Assembly: GCF_009497655.1 (NCBI RefSeq)
Contig: NZ_CP023317.1
Location: 4,803,501 to 4,867,500, forward strand
Direction: 5' to 3'
Source of the DNA: Priestia megaterium
GTDB lineage: Bacteria > Bacillota > Bacilli > Bacillales > Bacillaceae_H
Length of the DNA: 64,000 nucleotides
Every line of letters begins with the position of its first letter. Within the stretch, counting starts at the first letter, position 1. The notes beneath the pieces are model-generated. The model was given only the letters and a program-made list of their open reading frames with translations, was not told where the DNA came from and made no database searches. Shown one piece after another: positions 53,528 through 62,627 of this stretch. Both the position numbers and the translations under genes were made by a program.

Positions 53528-54163
53528 TTGTTATCACAATATTATACCGTAAAACAAGAAGGTTCACATGAAATCACTATTCAAAAATCTAGATTCATTT
53601 GTCATATGAAACGTGTAACAACTGAGGAAGAAGCTCAGCAATTTATTCAAGACATTAAAAAACAGCACTGGAATGCTACTCATAACTGTTCAGCTTACCT
53701 AATTGGAGAACGAGATCAATTTCAAAAAGCAAACGATGATGGAGAACCAAGTGGAACAGCAGGCGTACCAATGTTAGAAGTGCTTAAAAAGAGAGGCTTA
53801 AAAGATACGGTAGTCGTCGTTACGCGCTATTTCGGAGGTATTAAATTGGGCGCAGGTGGATTGGTGCGCGCGTATGGAAAATCCGTTTCCGAAGCGTTAA
53901 ATGAATTAGGTACAGTCAAACGAACTCTCATGGCGGTTATGCATACAACCGTCGACTATACATGGCTTGGAAAATTAGAAAATGAGCTTCGCAGTTCCGT
54001 TTATCTATTAAAAGAAATCCACTACGCAGACATGGTAGAGATTGAAACATTTGTAGAGGAAGCTCAAACAGAAGCATTTATTGAATGGATGACCGAGCTA
54101 ACAAACGGCCAAGCAGATATTCGAGCAGGTGAGACGACCTATTTAGAAGAAGATGTAGAATGA
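53528..54163 (+). CDS. yvyE: YigZ/IMPACT-family protein YvyE
   Basis: The 211-residue protein has the IMPACT N-terminal domain (QKSRFICHMKRVTTEEEAQQFI ... NDDGEPSGTAGVPMLEVLKKRGLKDTVVVVTRYFGGIKLGAGGLVRAY) and a C-terminal DUF1949 ferredoxin-like domain. The start is TTG, nine bases after AAGGAGG. Biochemical function in bacteria is unsettled; a link to translation has been suggested for the family. Position next to degS is as in B. subtilis. Confidence 0.92.
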   Translation: MLSQYYTVKQEGSHEITIQKSRFICHMKRVTTEEEAQQFIQDIKKQHWNATHNCSAYLIGERDQFQKANDDGEPSGTAGVPMLEVLKKRGLKDTVVVVTRYFGGIKLGAGGLVRAYGKSVSEALNELGTVKRTLMAVMHTTVDYTWLGKLENELRSSVYLLKEIHYADMVEIETFVEEAQTEAFIEWMTELTNGQADIRAGETTYLEEDVE

Positions 54164-54203
54164 ATTATTTACTCTTATTAAAAAACATTGTACAATTGAT
54201 AAA

Positions 54204-54231
54204 TAGCGCAACTATTCTGATGGTTGCGCTA
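54204..54231 (+). terminator. hairpin after yvyE
   Basis: TAGCGCAAC and GTTGCGCTA form a 9-bp GC-rich stem about 40 bases past the stop; the tail CTTGTC is poor in Ts. Confidence 0.55.
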
Positions 54232-54358
54232 CTTGTCAATGAGTAAAAACCTCGTAAAGACGCATAGCTTTGACGAGTTTGATTCATACATTCCAATTTA
54301 TAACACATACTAAGTGTCACAATAAGTGTTCGAATATACGAATAAAAGGAGAAACCGT

Positions 54359-55357
54359 ATGGCTCAATATAGACGTTTTCAAAAAAGAGTAAACAAACGG
54401 AAAAGAAAACGAAGGCTTTTTACATTTTTTCTGTTACCTATCCTTATTTTAGGGCTTTCTGCAACCGCTTATGGCTCTTATTTATTTGTTAAGGCTAAAA
54501 CAGTAGCTTCTGATTCTTATGAAGGACTTGGAGATCGCGATAACTCTCCTATGCGTGATCGTAAAATCGATCCCAAAAAAGATGATATATCCATTTTATT
54601 TATGGGCGTAGATGACAGTGAAACCAGGAAGTTCGGAAAATCAGCCCGTACAGATGCTTTGATTTTGGCGACCTTTAACGAAACAAATAAAACCGTAAAG
54701 CTTGTAAGCATACCTCGAGATTCGCGGGTTTATATACCTGAAGTGAACAAAAAAGATAAAATTACGCATGCGCATGCGTACGGAGGTCCAAAAGCAACTG
54801 TAGAAACGGTAGAACAGCTGTTTAATGTCCCTGTTGATTACTATGTTAAAGTGAATTTTAAAGCTTTCACAGACATTGTAGACTCACTTGGGGGAATCGA
54901 TTTTGATGTACCTTATGCGATGAGTGAAAAGGACTCAAAAGATCGTCATAATGCTATTGTCTTAAAACCAGGAAACCAACATTTGAATGGTGAAGAAGCG
55001 TTAGCTGTTGCTCGAACACGAAAACAAGACAACGATATTGAGCGAGGAAAAAGACAACAGCAGTTGATCGAAGCCATGATTAAAAAAGCTGCTTCCATTG
55101 GATCACTTAATAAATATGGCAATCTTATCGAAGCGGTTGGCGATAATATGAAAACGAATTTAATGTTCGGTGAAATGCTTTCGTTTTATGATTACGCTTC
55201 GAAAAAAGTAGACATCGAAACCATTAACTTAGACGGTAGCGATGAAAAAATTAACGGCGTTTACTACTTCAAACTAGACAATGATTCAGTGGAAAAAGTA
55301 AGTGAAAAGCTCCGCAAGCATTTAGGCATTGAATCAACTTCAGATACAACAGAATAA
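54359..55357 (+). CDS. tagV: LCP-family wall-polymer ligase (TagV/YvhJ position)
   Basis: LCP proteins attach wall teichoic acid and related polymers to peptidoglycan. The protein has a basic cytoplasmic N-terminus, one membrane helix (LFTFFLLPILILGLSATAYGSYLF) and the LCP domain with DDISILFMGVD, SARTDALILATFN, SIPRDSRVYIP and the polyprenyl-phosphate motif ARTRKQDNDIERGKRQQ. The ATG after AAAGGAGAAACCGT gives 332 residues. It lies between yvyE and tagO as yvhJ does in B. subtilis; other LCP paralogues cannot be ruled out. Confidence 0.9.
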   Translation: MAQYRRFQKRVNKRKRKRRLFTFFLLPILILGLSATAYGSYLFVKAKTVASDSYEGLGDRDNSPMRDRKIDPKKDDISILFMGVDDSETRKFGKSARTDALILATFNETNKTVKLVSIPRDSRVYIPEVNKKDKITHAHAYGGPKATVETVEQLFNVPVDYYVKVNFKAFTDIVDSLGGIDFDVPYAMSEKDSKDRHNAIVLKPGNQHLNGEEALAVARTRKQDNDIERGKRQQQLIEAMIKKAASIGSLNKYGNLIEAVGDNMKTNLMFGEMLSFYDYASKKVDIETINLDGSDEKINGVYYFKLDNDSVEKVSEKLRKHLGIESTSDTTE

Positions 55358-55360
55358 TTA

Positions 55361-55392
55361 AAAAGACCTCTTGGATATCCAAGAGGTCTTTT
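55361..55392. terminator. bidirectional terminator tagV / tagO
   Basis: AAAAGACCTCTTGGAT and ATCCAAGAGGTCTTTT form a nearly uninterrupted palindrome between convergent genes. Confidence 0.92.
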
Positions 55393-55395
55393 TAA

Positions 55396-56448
55396 TTAAT
55401 TTTTTAAACGAAGCCCACGAACCATGTTAAGAATTGGCCTATATGTCTTATCAACTAATCCTATTTTTTCAACGATAATTTCAATCGCCACAAGGAGGAT
55501 AGCTAGTACAAGAAAAGACCCCCACATTGTTTGTACCTTTGAAAAGATAACTGCCGCTAAACCAAATATCGCACTCATTCCATAAATAATTAAAACCGTT
55601 TGTCTATGGCTGTACCCTAAGCGCAACAAGCAATGATGCAAATGAGATTTATCAGGAGCCGATAACGGTTGATTTTTTACGATTCGGCGAATAATAGCAA
55701 AGAACGTATCTGAAATTGGTACCCCTAAAATAATAACTGGAACAATGAAGGAAATAACCGCTACATTTTTAAATCCTAACAGAGACAATACAGAAATCAT
55801 ATAGCCTAAAAATAGTGCTCCTGTATCGCCCATGAAAATCTTAGCGGGGTGAAAGTTGTAAAACAAAAATCCGAGCGTACTTCCCAATACGATGAAACCC
55901 ATGCTTGTCACAAACACATTACCCATCATAATAGCCATACCAGAGATGGTAATCAATACAATAGAGGAAACGCCGGCAGCTAATCCATCCAATCCATCAA
56001 TTAAATTAATAGCATTGGTAATTCCTACAATCCATAATACCGTAATTGGAATACTTAACATTCCGAATTCTAATTTTCCGCCAAACGGCAAGTTAATGAA
56101 GTCAATTTGGACTCCACCGTATACAACAACAATTAATGTCGCTACTAGCTGACCGCCTAATTTGATTTTAGCGGATAGCTCAATCATATCATCTAAGACA
56201 CCGGTAATGATGATAATGATGCTTCCGATTAAAATCGGCAGCGCATATTTACTGTCAGGCTGTAAAACGAGGTATCCAATAAGAAAACTAAAAAATATCG
56301 CCAAACCTCCAAGGCGAGGCATAATTTTTTGATGAACTTTTCGTTGATTTGGTTTATCCGTTGCACCTATTTTAAACGCCAGCTTCTTAACCAGCGGAGT
56401 GATCAGAATAGATGTAATAAAACAAATAAACAAGGTCAAATATAGCAT
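55396..56448 (-). CDS. tagO: undecaprenyl-phosphate GlcNAc-1-phosphate transferase TagO
   Basis: TagO starts wall teichoic acid (and teichuronic acid) synthesis by moving GlcNAc-1-P from UDP-GlcNAc to undecaprenyl phosphate. The protein has ~11 membrane helices and the family motifs KPNQRKVHQKIMPRLGG, GVLDDMIELSAKIKLGGQ, NAINLIDGLDGLAAG, MGDTGALFLG and DKSHLHHCLL. I choose the ATG for MLYLTLF, after GAGGAGGGTCTCC, giving 351 residues; the upstream codons are leader. Confidence 0.96.
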   Translation of the reverse strand: MLYLTLFICFITSILITPLVKKLAFKIGATDKPNQRKVHQKIMPRLGGLAIFFSFLIGYLVLQPDSKYALPILIGSIIIIITGVLDDMIELSAKIKLGGQLVATLIVVVYGGVQIDFINLPFGGKLEFGMLSIPITVLWIVGITNAINLIDGLDGLAAGVSSIVLITISGMAIMMGNVFVTSMGFIVLGSTLGFLFYNFHPAKIFMGDTGALFLGYMISVLSLLGFKNVAVISFIVPVIILGVPISDTFFAIIRRIVKNQPLSAPDKSHLHHCLLRLGYSHRQTVLIIYGMSAIFGLAAVIFSKVQTMWGSFLVLAILLVAIEIIVEKIGLVDKTYRPILNMVRGLRLKN

Positions 56449-57077
56449 GGAGACCCTCCTCAGGTTTATGTTAACCAAAACCATAAAAAATGTATCCAAC
56501 TTTATATAATTGGATAGTATTTCAAATTGCGTATAACAATAATTACTTACTTATTCCCAAAATGGATTATATCACAATGATTCTACTACTTAAATAGAAA
56601 TTTATTCTCAAAAATTAGCACATTTACAAACTATTAATAGAAAAGAACTGTATTTTTTGGTGTATAAACAGCTGATTTACTTTATTCTTATGTGGTTATT
56701 TTATGTAGAACATTTTCTTTACTGTATTTTATTAAAATATAAGCGAACTCCCCCCTTTTCGTCTAATTTATTCGTCATCTTTAACTCTTTTTCCTTTTTA
56801 TTAAGCATATTTAAACCTTTATTTTTATTTCACATGGCCCCACTCATTATATGAACAAACTTTTGACCTATGCATGTCCACTACTTCAAACCACATTCGC
56901 TGAATCGTTGTCCTTATCTTATATCATTTAAAAGTTAAAATATAGTGAAATGGACAGAGATAAAATTAAACAAAAAAAGGAATTTTATCAAAAAAATGAA
57001 ACTTTTTTTGATGCGGTTCGTAATACATAGTAGAAACAGTATCAATCATCTTACATAAAGGGGGTGTTGAATGAACT
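56449..57077. other. long divergent region between tagO and yuaF
   Basis: About 630 very AT-rich bases. The right end contains the sigma W promoter of yuaF-floT. A 65-codon plus-strand frame near 56.7 kb is hydrophobic because the DNA is T-rich, and has no ribosome binding site. No tagO promoter is obvious. Confidence 0.5.
56997..57022 (+). promoter_or_regulatory. sigma W promoter of yuaF-floT
   Basis: TGAAAC-N16-CGTA is an exact match to the sigma W consensus in sequence and spacing, about 55 bases upstream of yuaF. The B. subtilis yuaFGI operon is a known sigma W target. Confidence 0.9.
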
Positions 57078-57611
57078 ATGTTCGGTCTATCTGTTCAAAC
57101 AGTGTATTTGTATGGATTAATTATCTGCGGAAGTCTCACCTTCTTATACATTTTATTTAGCGATTTGTTAGATGGATTATCCGAAGCGATACCTTTTTTT
57201 AACCCCACTCTTCTTTTTTCTTTTTTAACATTCTTTAGTGCCAGTGGATATTTGTTCACCTATACGTCATTGCAAAATTATTGGATTATTTCGATTTCCG
57301 CTCTTATTGCCCTTCTACTCGTTATTTTGCTCAACGTTTTCGTATTGATTCCTTTATCATCGGCTGAAGAGTCTCTTGCTTTTACTGAAGATTCGTTAAA
57401 AGGAAGACTTGGTACCATTATTACTTCCGTTCCTGCAGATGGTTATGGAGAAGTATTTATCGAAGGGGTTAGCGGCACGATCTCCAAACCCGCTGCCAGC
57501 TTTAAAAACACTGCTATACCTTTAGGCAGCAAAGTGCTTGTGGTAGATATACAAAGGGGCAACGCACTCGTTGTGATTTACGAAGAAGTTATGACCAATC
57601 ACTCATTATAA
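57078..57611 (+). CDS. yuaF: NfeD-like membrane protein YuaF
   Basis: NfeD partner of the flotillin encoded next. The 177-residue protein has three hydrophobic segments and a C-terminal OB-fold-like domain (LKGRLGTIITSVPADGYGEVFIEG ... GSKVLVVDIQRGNALVVIYEE). The ATG is the first possible start in this frame, just after an in-frame TGA; AAGGGGGTG lies about 13 bases away, longer than usual. A second ATG seven bases earlier is out of frame and soon stops. floT follows by 20 bases. Confidence 0.88.
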   Translation: MFGLSVQTVYLYGLIICGSLTFLYILFSDLLDGLSEAIPFFNPTLLFSFLTFFSASGYLFTYTSLQNYWIISISALIALLLVILLNVFVLIPLSSAEESLAFTEDSLKGRLGTIITSVPADGYGEVFIEGVSGTISKPAASFKNTAIPLGSKVLVVDIQRGNALVVIYEEVMTNHSL

Positions 57612-57631
57612 ATAGTATTAGGGGGAGTTTT

Positions 57632-59161
57632 ATGTTTTCAACACCTATATTAGTTGTCGTTGGAATTGTTGTTTTTTTATTAATTGCGCTGATTGCCGTA
57701 TTTATTACAAAATACCGTACAGCAGGTCCAGATGAAGCGTTAATTGTAACAGGGAGCTATCTCGGAAATAAAAACGTGCACGTCGATGAATCCGGAAACC
57801 GCATTAAAATTGTTCGCGGCGGCGGTACGTTTGTACTGCCAGTTTTTCAGCAGGCTGAGCCTCTGAGCTTGCTGTCAAGCAAACTGGAAGTATCTACACC
57901 TGAAGTATATACAGAACAAGGTGTTCCTGTTATGGCTGATGGGGTATCAATCATCAAAATTGGAGGTTCTATTTCAGAAATCGCAACGGCCGCTGAGCAG
58001 TTTTTGGGCAAAGCAAAAGAAGATCGTGAAACCGAAGCTAGAGAAGTCTTAGAAGGTCACCTTCGTTCGATTCTTGGTTCTATGACGGTCGAAGAAATTT
58101 ATAAAAACCGTGAAAAATTCTCTCAAGAAGTACAGCGCGTAGCTTCACAAGATCTAGCTAAAATGGGATTAATTATTGTATCGTTTACAATTAAAGACGT
58201 TCGGGATAAGAACGGCTATCTAGAATCGCTAGGGAAGCCTCGTATTGCTCAAGTTAAGCGAGATGCTGACATTGCAACAGCGGAAGCTGAAAAAGAAACA
58301 AGAATCAAGCGTGCCGAGGCTCATAAAGATGCCCAAAAAGCGGAGCTTGAGCGAAATACAGAAATCGCGGAAGCTGAAAAAATGAATCAATTAAAAACCG
58401 CTGAATATCGTCGCGAACAAGATATTGCCAAAGCTCGTGCTGACCAAGCGTATGATCTAGAAACAGCTCGCGCGAAACAAGATGTAACAGAACAAGAAAT
58501 GCAAATCCGCATTATTGAACGTCAGAAACAAATTGAATTAGAAGAAAAAGAAATTCTTCGTCGTGAGCGTCAATACGATTCTGAAGTAAAAAAGAAAGCA
58601 GATGCAGATCGTTACTCTGTTGAGCAATCCGCAGAAGCTGAAAAAGCAAAACAGCTTGCGGAAGCTGACGCCAACAAATATCGAATTGAAGCAATGGCTA
58701 AAGCTGAAGCTGAACGCGTTCGAATTGATGGTTTAGCAAAAGCTGACGCTCAGCGTGCCCAAGGTGAATCTGAAGCTGAGATTATCCGCTTAAAAGGTTT
58801 AGCAGAAGCAGAGGCTAAACAAAAAGTTGCGGAAGCATTCGAGCAGTTTGGTCAAGCGGCTATTTTAGATATGATTATCAAAATGCTTCCTGAATATGCA
58901 AAACAAGTTGCAAGTCCTTTAGCAAATATCGATAAAATTACGGTTGTGGATACAGGAAGCAACGGTGAAAACAGCGGAGCTAATAAAGTGACTGGTTATG
59001 CAACAAACTTAATGTCTTCTCTTCAAGAATCGCTGAAAGCATCCTCAGGTATAGATGTAAAGGAATTGATTGAGAACTTTTCTGGAAAAGGAAATGTGCG
59101 CCAGAGCTTGCACGAACTAACGGATGAAATCAAGCAACAAAACAAAAAAGAAGATATCTAA
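57632..59161 (+). CDS. floT: flotillin FloT (YuaG)
   Basis: FloT scaffolds functional membrane microdomains. The 509-residue protein has an N-terminal membrane hairpin (ILVVVGIVVFLLIALIAVFI), an SPFH/PHB domain (~30-200) and the flotillin coiled coil with repeated Glu-Ala pairs (AEAEKETRIKRAEAHKDA and many more, ~210-400). It is second in the sigma W operon. The third B. subtilis gene, yuaI, is absent; a terminator follows. Confidence 0.95.
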   Translation: MFSTPILVVVGIVVFLLIALIAVFITKYRTAGPDEALIVTGSYLGNKNVHVDESGNRIKIVRGGGTFVLPVFQQAEPLSLLSSKLEVSTPEVYTEQGVPVMADGVSIIKIGGSISEIATAAEQFLGKAKEDRETEAREVLEGHLRSILGSMTVEEIYKNREKFSQEVQRVASQDLAKMGLIIVSFTIKDVRDKNGYLESLGKPRIAQVKRDADIATAEAEKETRIKRAEAHKDAQKAELERNTEIAEAEKMNQLKTAEYRREQDIAKARADQAYDLETARAKQDVTEQEMQIRIIERQKQIELEEKEILRRERQYDSEVKKKADADRYSVEQSAEAEKAKQLAEADANKYRIEAMAKAEAERVRIDGLAKADAQRAQGESEAEIIRLKGLAEAEAKQKVAEAFEQFGQAAILDMIIKMLPEYAKQVASPLANIDKITVVDTGSNGENSGANKVTGYATNLMSSLQESLKASSGIDVKELIENFSGKGNVRQSLHELTDEIKQQNKKEDI

Positions 59162-59165
59162 AAAT

Positions 59166-59199
59166 AAAAAGCATGCGGATATAATCCGCATGCTTTTTT
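59166..59199. terminator. bidirectional terminator floT / tagA-like gene
   Basis: AAAAAGCATGCGGAT and ATCCGCATGCTTTTT form a 15-bp stem with a three-base loop. Confidence 0.93.
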
Positions 59200-59905
59200 A
59201 ACCTCTTAACACTCGAAGAAGAAACCTAGGCAATTCTAACTGACGCTTCCATCTCCATGGTTCTTTTAATAGTCGATAAAGCCACTCTAAACCAAATTTT
59301 TGAAAAACAGCCGGTGCCCGGTTCAATCGTCCTGAAATAACATCAAACGAGCCGCCTACGCCTTGATAAACAGAAGGATTGAGTTTTTCTTTATGAGCAA
59401 TAATCCAATTTTCTTGCGCTGGACTGCCTAAAGCGACAAACACAATTTCTGCTCCTGAATCATTAATCGTACGTTCAATAACTTCTTCATTTTTTTCATA
59501 GCCATTTAATGTTCCAACAATTAAAATCCCTGGAAACATCTCTTCCAATTTAGCTTTGGCTTCATCTGCAATGCCAGGCTTGGCTCCGTATAAAAAAATT
59601 CTTTTACCGTTATTAGTTGCTTCTTTGCACAGCTTCAGCATCATATCAATACCCGTTACACGCTCACGAATACGTCCCTTTTTGAGCTTTGAAGCTAAAA
59701 TCACACCGATTCCATCTGGAATTTGATAAGTCGCTTGATTTAACAGTGACTTTAGTTCCTGATCTTCTTGTGCTTTCATAATTTTTTCAGGATTGATTGC
59801 TACAATAAATGATTTTCGGCCTTTATCTATATCCTGAAGTAACTTTGCCGCTAGCTCATCGTACGTGTCGCTACAAACGTCTATTCCTAAGATGTTTTCC
59901 TTCAT
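59198..59905 (-). CDS. tagA: WecG/TagA/CpsF-family glycosyltransferase
   Basis: This family adds ManNAc (TagA) or ManNAcA (WecG) to lipid-linked GlcNAc. The 235-residue protein has the family motifs FIVAINPEKIMKAQ, YQIPDGIGVILASKLK, RVTGIDMM and VALGSPAQENWI, plus a C-terminal basic segment (FGLEWLYRLLKEPWRWKRQL) that binds the membrane. The next upstream gene is a UDP-ManNAc dehydrogenase-type enzyme, so the donor could be UDP-ManNAcA rather than UDP-ManNAc. The symbol follows the family, not proof of poly(glycerol-P) synthesis. Confidence 0.85.
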   Translation of the reverse strand: MKENILGIDVCSDTYDELAAKLLQDIDKGRKSFIVAINPEKIMKAQEDQELKSLLNQATYQIPDGIGVILASKLKKGRIRERVTGIDMMLKLCKEATNNGKRIFLYGAKPGIADEAKAKLEEMFPGILIVGTLNGYEKNEEVIERTINDSGAEIVFVALGSPAQENWIIAHKEKLNPSVYQGVGGSFDVISGRLNRAPAVFQKFGLEWLYRLLKEPWRWKRQLELPRFLLRVLRG

Positions 59906-59945
59906 TAAATCACCCGTATGTTGATTTTTTAGTTTTTTACAAACG

Positions 59946-59973
59946 AAAGACAGGCTGTTCAGCCCGTCTTTTT
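59946..59973 (-). terminator. terminator after the wecC-like gene
   Basis: AAAGAC-A-GGCTG and CAGCC-C-GTCTTT form a stem with one mismatch and a two-base loop at the gene's stop codon; minus-strand tail CTTTCG. Confidence 0.7.
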
Positions 59974-61255
59974 ATAAAGTAGAAACTTTTGAATCACCAA
60001 GTAACACTACGTCAAAGCCTGCTGCTTTCCATTGATCACGCTGAATGCAGTTTTTCGTATCAAAAATAATCTTTGTACGCATATGATTTTCAACAGCTGA
60101 TGGAAGAAGCTCTTTGAACTCATTATGATCTGTTAAAATAAGAATCACATCTGCATGTGCAACAGCTTCATCCAAACTTTGCGTCTGACGTTCGATTTTA
60201 TTCTCTTTGATATGAGGATCAAATGCTGTGTAATCAACACCTAGCTTTTCTAAGTGATGAAGCACATCCGTTGATGGACTTTCACGCATATCATCAATAT
60301 TTCCTTTAAAAGCTAAACCTAAAACAGCTACACGTCCATGTTGAATGCCCTTCTCATCTAGTAGGCTTTTCGTTTTTAATGCTGTATATTCAGGCATTGA
60401 ATCATTTGTCTGACGAGAAAGAGAAATAATTTTCGCAAGTTCTGGCTGAAGCTCCGTTAAGAACCAAGGGTCAACAGCAATACAGTGGCCGCCTACACCA
60501 GGACCTGGTAAATGGATGTTTACACGTGGATGATAGTTCGCTAACTTAATCGCTTCCCACGCATTTACACCAATTTTTTCACTGATTTTTGCCAGCTCAT
60601 TTGCAAAGGCAATGTTCACATCACGATATGTGTTTTCAATTACTTTCACCATTTCAGCTGTTGTAGCATCCGTTACGTGAATATTTCCTTTTACAAATGT
60701 TTTATAAAGCTCAACAGTCAAGCGACTGGACTCTTCGTTAATACCACCGACAATACGGTCATTATTTACTAGTTCCTCAAATACTTTTCCTGGAATAACA
60801 CGTTCAGGTGAGTGAGAAACAAATAACTCACTGCCTAATTCTAAACCAGTTTCTTTTAGCACAGGTAGCATAACGTCTTCTACTGTACGCGGAGGAACTG
60901 TGGATTCTAAAATAACTAAATTTCCTTTACGAACGTAAGGAACAATTGATTTTGTCGCTTCTCGAACATAGTTCAAGTTTGCCGTTTTATCTTCATTAAT
61001 TGGTGATGGTACAGCAATAATAAAAATATCCGCCTCTTCAGCTGTTGTGCCTACCGTAAAGTGGCCGTTGTCAACTGCTGATTCTAAACGTTCTTGTAAG
61101 CCATTTTCTTCTATATGAAGTTGCTTATTTTTAATTAATTCTACTGCTTTTTCATTTACGTCAACACCATGTACATATAAGCCGTGATTGGCAAACATAA
61201 CAGCTGTCGGTAAACCTATATATCCTAAACCAACTACACACAATTTCTTTGTCAT
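59972..61255 (-). CDS. wecC: UDP-N-acetyl-D-mannosamine dehydrogenase-type nucleotide-sugar dehydrogenase
   Basis: Oxidises C6 of a UDP-sugar to the uronic acid with two NAD. The 427-residue protein has the Rossmann motif VVGLGYIGLPTAVMFA, SHSPERVIPG, and the catalytic Cys in GPGVGGHCIAVDPWF. The GLGYIGLP and GGHCIAVDP forms are those of the WecC/ManNAc group; UDP-glucose dehydrogenases such as TuaD usually read GTGYVGL. The ManNAc specificity is a family inference. The UDP-GlcNAc 2-epimerase (mnaA) that would supply it is not in the window. Confidence 0.87.
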   Translation of the reverse strand: MTKKLCVVGLGYIGLPTAVMFANHGLYVHGVDVNEKAVELIKNKQLHIEENGLQERLESAVDNGHFTVGTTAEEADIFIIAVPSPINEDKTANLNYVREATKSIVPYVRKGNLVILESTVPPRTVEDVMLPVLKETGLELGSELFVSHSPERVIPGKVFEELVNNDRIVGGINEESSRLTVELYKTFVKGNIHVTDATTAEMVKVIENTYRDVNIAFANELAKISEKIGVNAWEAIKLANYHPRVNIHLPGPGVGGHCIAVDPWFLTELQPELAKIISLSRQTNDSMPEYTALKTKSLLDEKGIQHGRVAVLGLAFKGNIDDMRESPSTDVLHHLEKLGVDYTAFDPHIKENKIERQTQSLDEAVAHADVILILTDHNEFKELLPSAVENHMRTKIIFDTKNCIQRDQWKAAGFDVVLLGDSKVSTL

Positions 61256-61448
61256 TGCAGAAAATCTCCTTTATATGACATGCTTAATAAATAAAACCTA
61301 TCTGATATTATATCGAAAAATGTCATTTCATGATAGCATTTATATAAAAACATGAAATAATTTCTTTTACTTATTATTATGTAACATTTTATGAGAATTC
61401 ATCAATAAACGATATAACCATCTTTTGTACAACGGGCTCTAACCCAAA

Positions 61449-61485
61449 AGAACTATTGAAAATCTCCATGATTCCCAATAGTTCT
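61449..61485 (-). terminator. possible terminator of gtaB
   Basis: AGAACTATTG and CAATAGTTCT form a 10-bp stem with a 17-base loop; minus-strand tail TTTTGG. Confidence 0.45.
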
Positions 61486-61501
61486 CCTAGTAAATCTATT
61501 T

Positions 61502-62386
61502 TTACATATGCCCTTCTTTTTCGACAATTTCTCTAAAATAGCTCACTAACTCTTCTCGCAGCGGTTCTCTTTGTAAGGCTAAATCAATTGTTGCTTTAAT
61601 GAATCCAAATTTATCTCCAACATCATAACGTTTTCCTTCGAAATAATAAGCAAGAACACGTTGAAATTCATTCAGACGTAAAATAGCATCTGTTAATTGA
61701 ATTTCTCCACCTGCACCAATCTCTTCTCTGCTTAAGATATCAAAAATTTCCGGTGTTAAAATATAGCGCCCCATAATTGCATAGCCTGAAGGGGCATCTT
61801 CTGGATTCGGTTTTTCAACGAGCGTTTCTACGTCTAATAATCCTTTTTCAAGAGGCTCTCCTTTAGGACCTACAATTCCGTACTTTGAGGTTTCTTTCCT
61901 AGGCACCTCCTGTACACCAACTACAGCGCATTCATATTTTTCGTATACGTCCATTAACTGTTTCAAACAAGGTGTTTCTGATTGGACTACATCATCCCCT
62001 AGCATAACAGCAAACGGTTCATCTCCGATAAAACTTCTTGCACAGTGAATGGCATGACCTAATCCTTTAGGTTCCTTTTGACGAATGTAGTGAACATTAG
62101 CCAAATTCGAAATCCCCTGCACTTCTTCAAGCATGTCCCACTTTTCCTTTGCCGCTAATGTTTCTTCTAGCTCATATGATTTATCAAAATGATCCTCGAT
62201 TGCTCGTTTTCCGCGACCGCTTACAATTAAAATATCTTCAATACCTGATGCTACTGCTTCTTCCACAATGTATTGAATCGTTGGTTTATCTACAATTGGC
62301 AGCATTTCTTTAGGCTGTGCTTTTGTAGCCGGCAAAAAGCGTGTCCCTAATCCAGCTGCTGGAATAATAGCTTTACGAATTTTCAC
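61502..62386 (-). CDS. gtaB: UTP-glucose-1-phosphate uridylyltransferase
   Basis: GtaB makes UDP-glucose for teichoic-acid glucosylation, glycolipid anchors and the UgtP nutrient signal. The 294-residue protein has the nucleotidyltransferase motif [56 protein letters not shown] and the Gly-Glu-Ile-Gln motif [11 protein letters not shown]. Length and motifs are typical of GalU/GtaB. Paralogues (YngB, YtdA) exist in B. subtilis, so the exact one is uncertain. Confidence 0.93.
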   Translation of the reverse strand: MKIRKAIIPAAGLGTRFLPATKAQPKEMLPIVDKPTIQYIVEEAVASGIEDILIVSGRGKRAIEDHFDKSYELEETLAAKEKWDMLEEVQGISNLANVHYIRQKEPKGLGHAIHCARSFIGDEPFAVMLGDDVVQSETPCLKQLMDVYEKYECAVVGVQEVPRKETSKYGIVGPKGEPLEKGLLDVETLVEKPNPEDAPSGYAIMGRYILTPEIFDILSREEIGAGGEIQLTDAILRLNEFQRVLAYYFEGKRYDVGDKFGFIKATIDLALQREPLREELVSYFREIVEKEGHM

Positions 62387-62627
62387 TTACTTTTCCTCCT
62401 GTCAATGTCAATCGTGCTTATTGGTTATAGTATAGTAAGTCTTCGATTGAGTATGTACACAAAGTCATGTTGAATCCATTTCTTTTTATAAAGAGTCATG
62501 TTGGATTCTGCTTTATCATAACAAAAGATTTTGTATAATTCTATTTTTATCATTTATAATGAAAAGAAAATTAATCACTTATAAATATAATTTTATGTTC
62601 CATTTATGTATAGAAAGGAATGGGATT

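Noticed and set aside
56657-56854. 65-codon hydrophobic ORF between tagO and yuaF
   Set aside because: It has no ribosome binding site, its hydrophobicity follows from T-rich DNA, and it matches no family.
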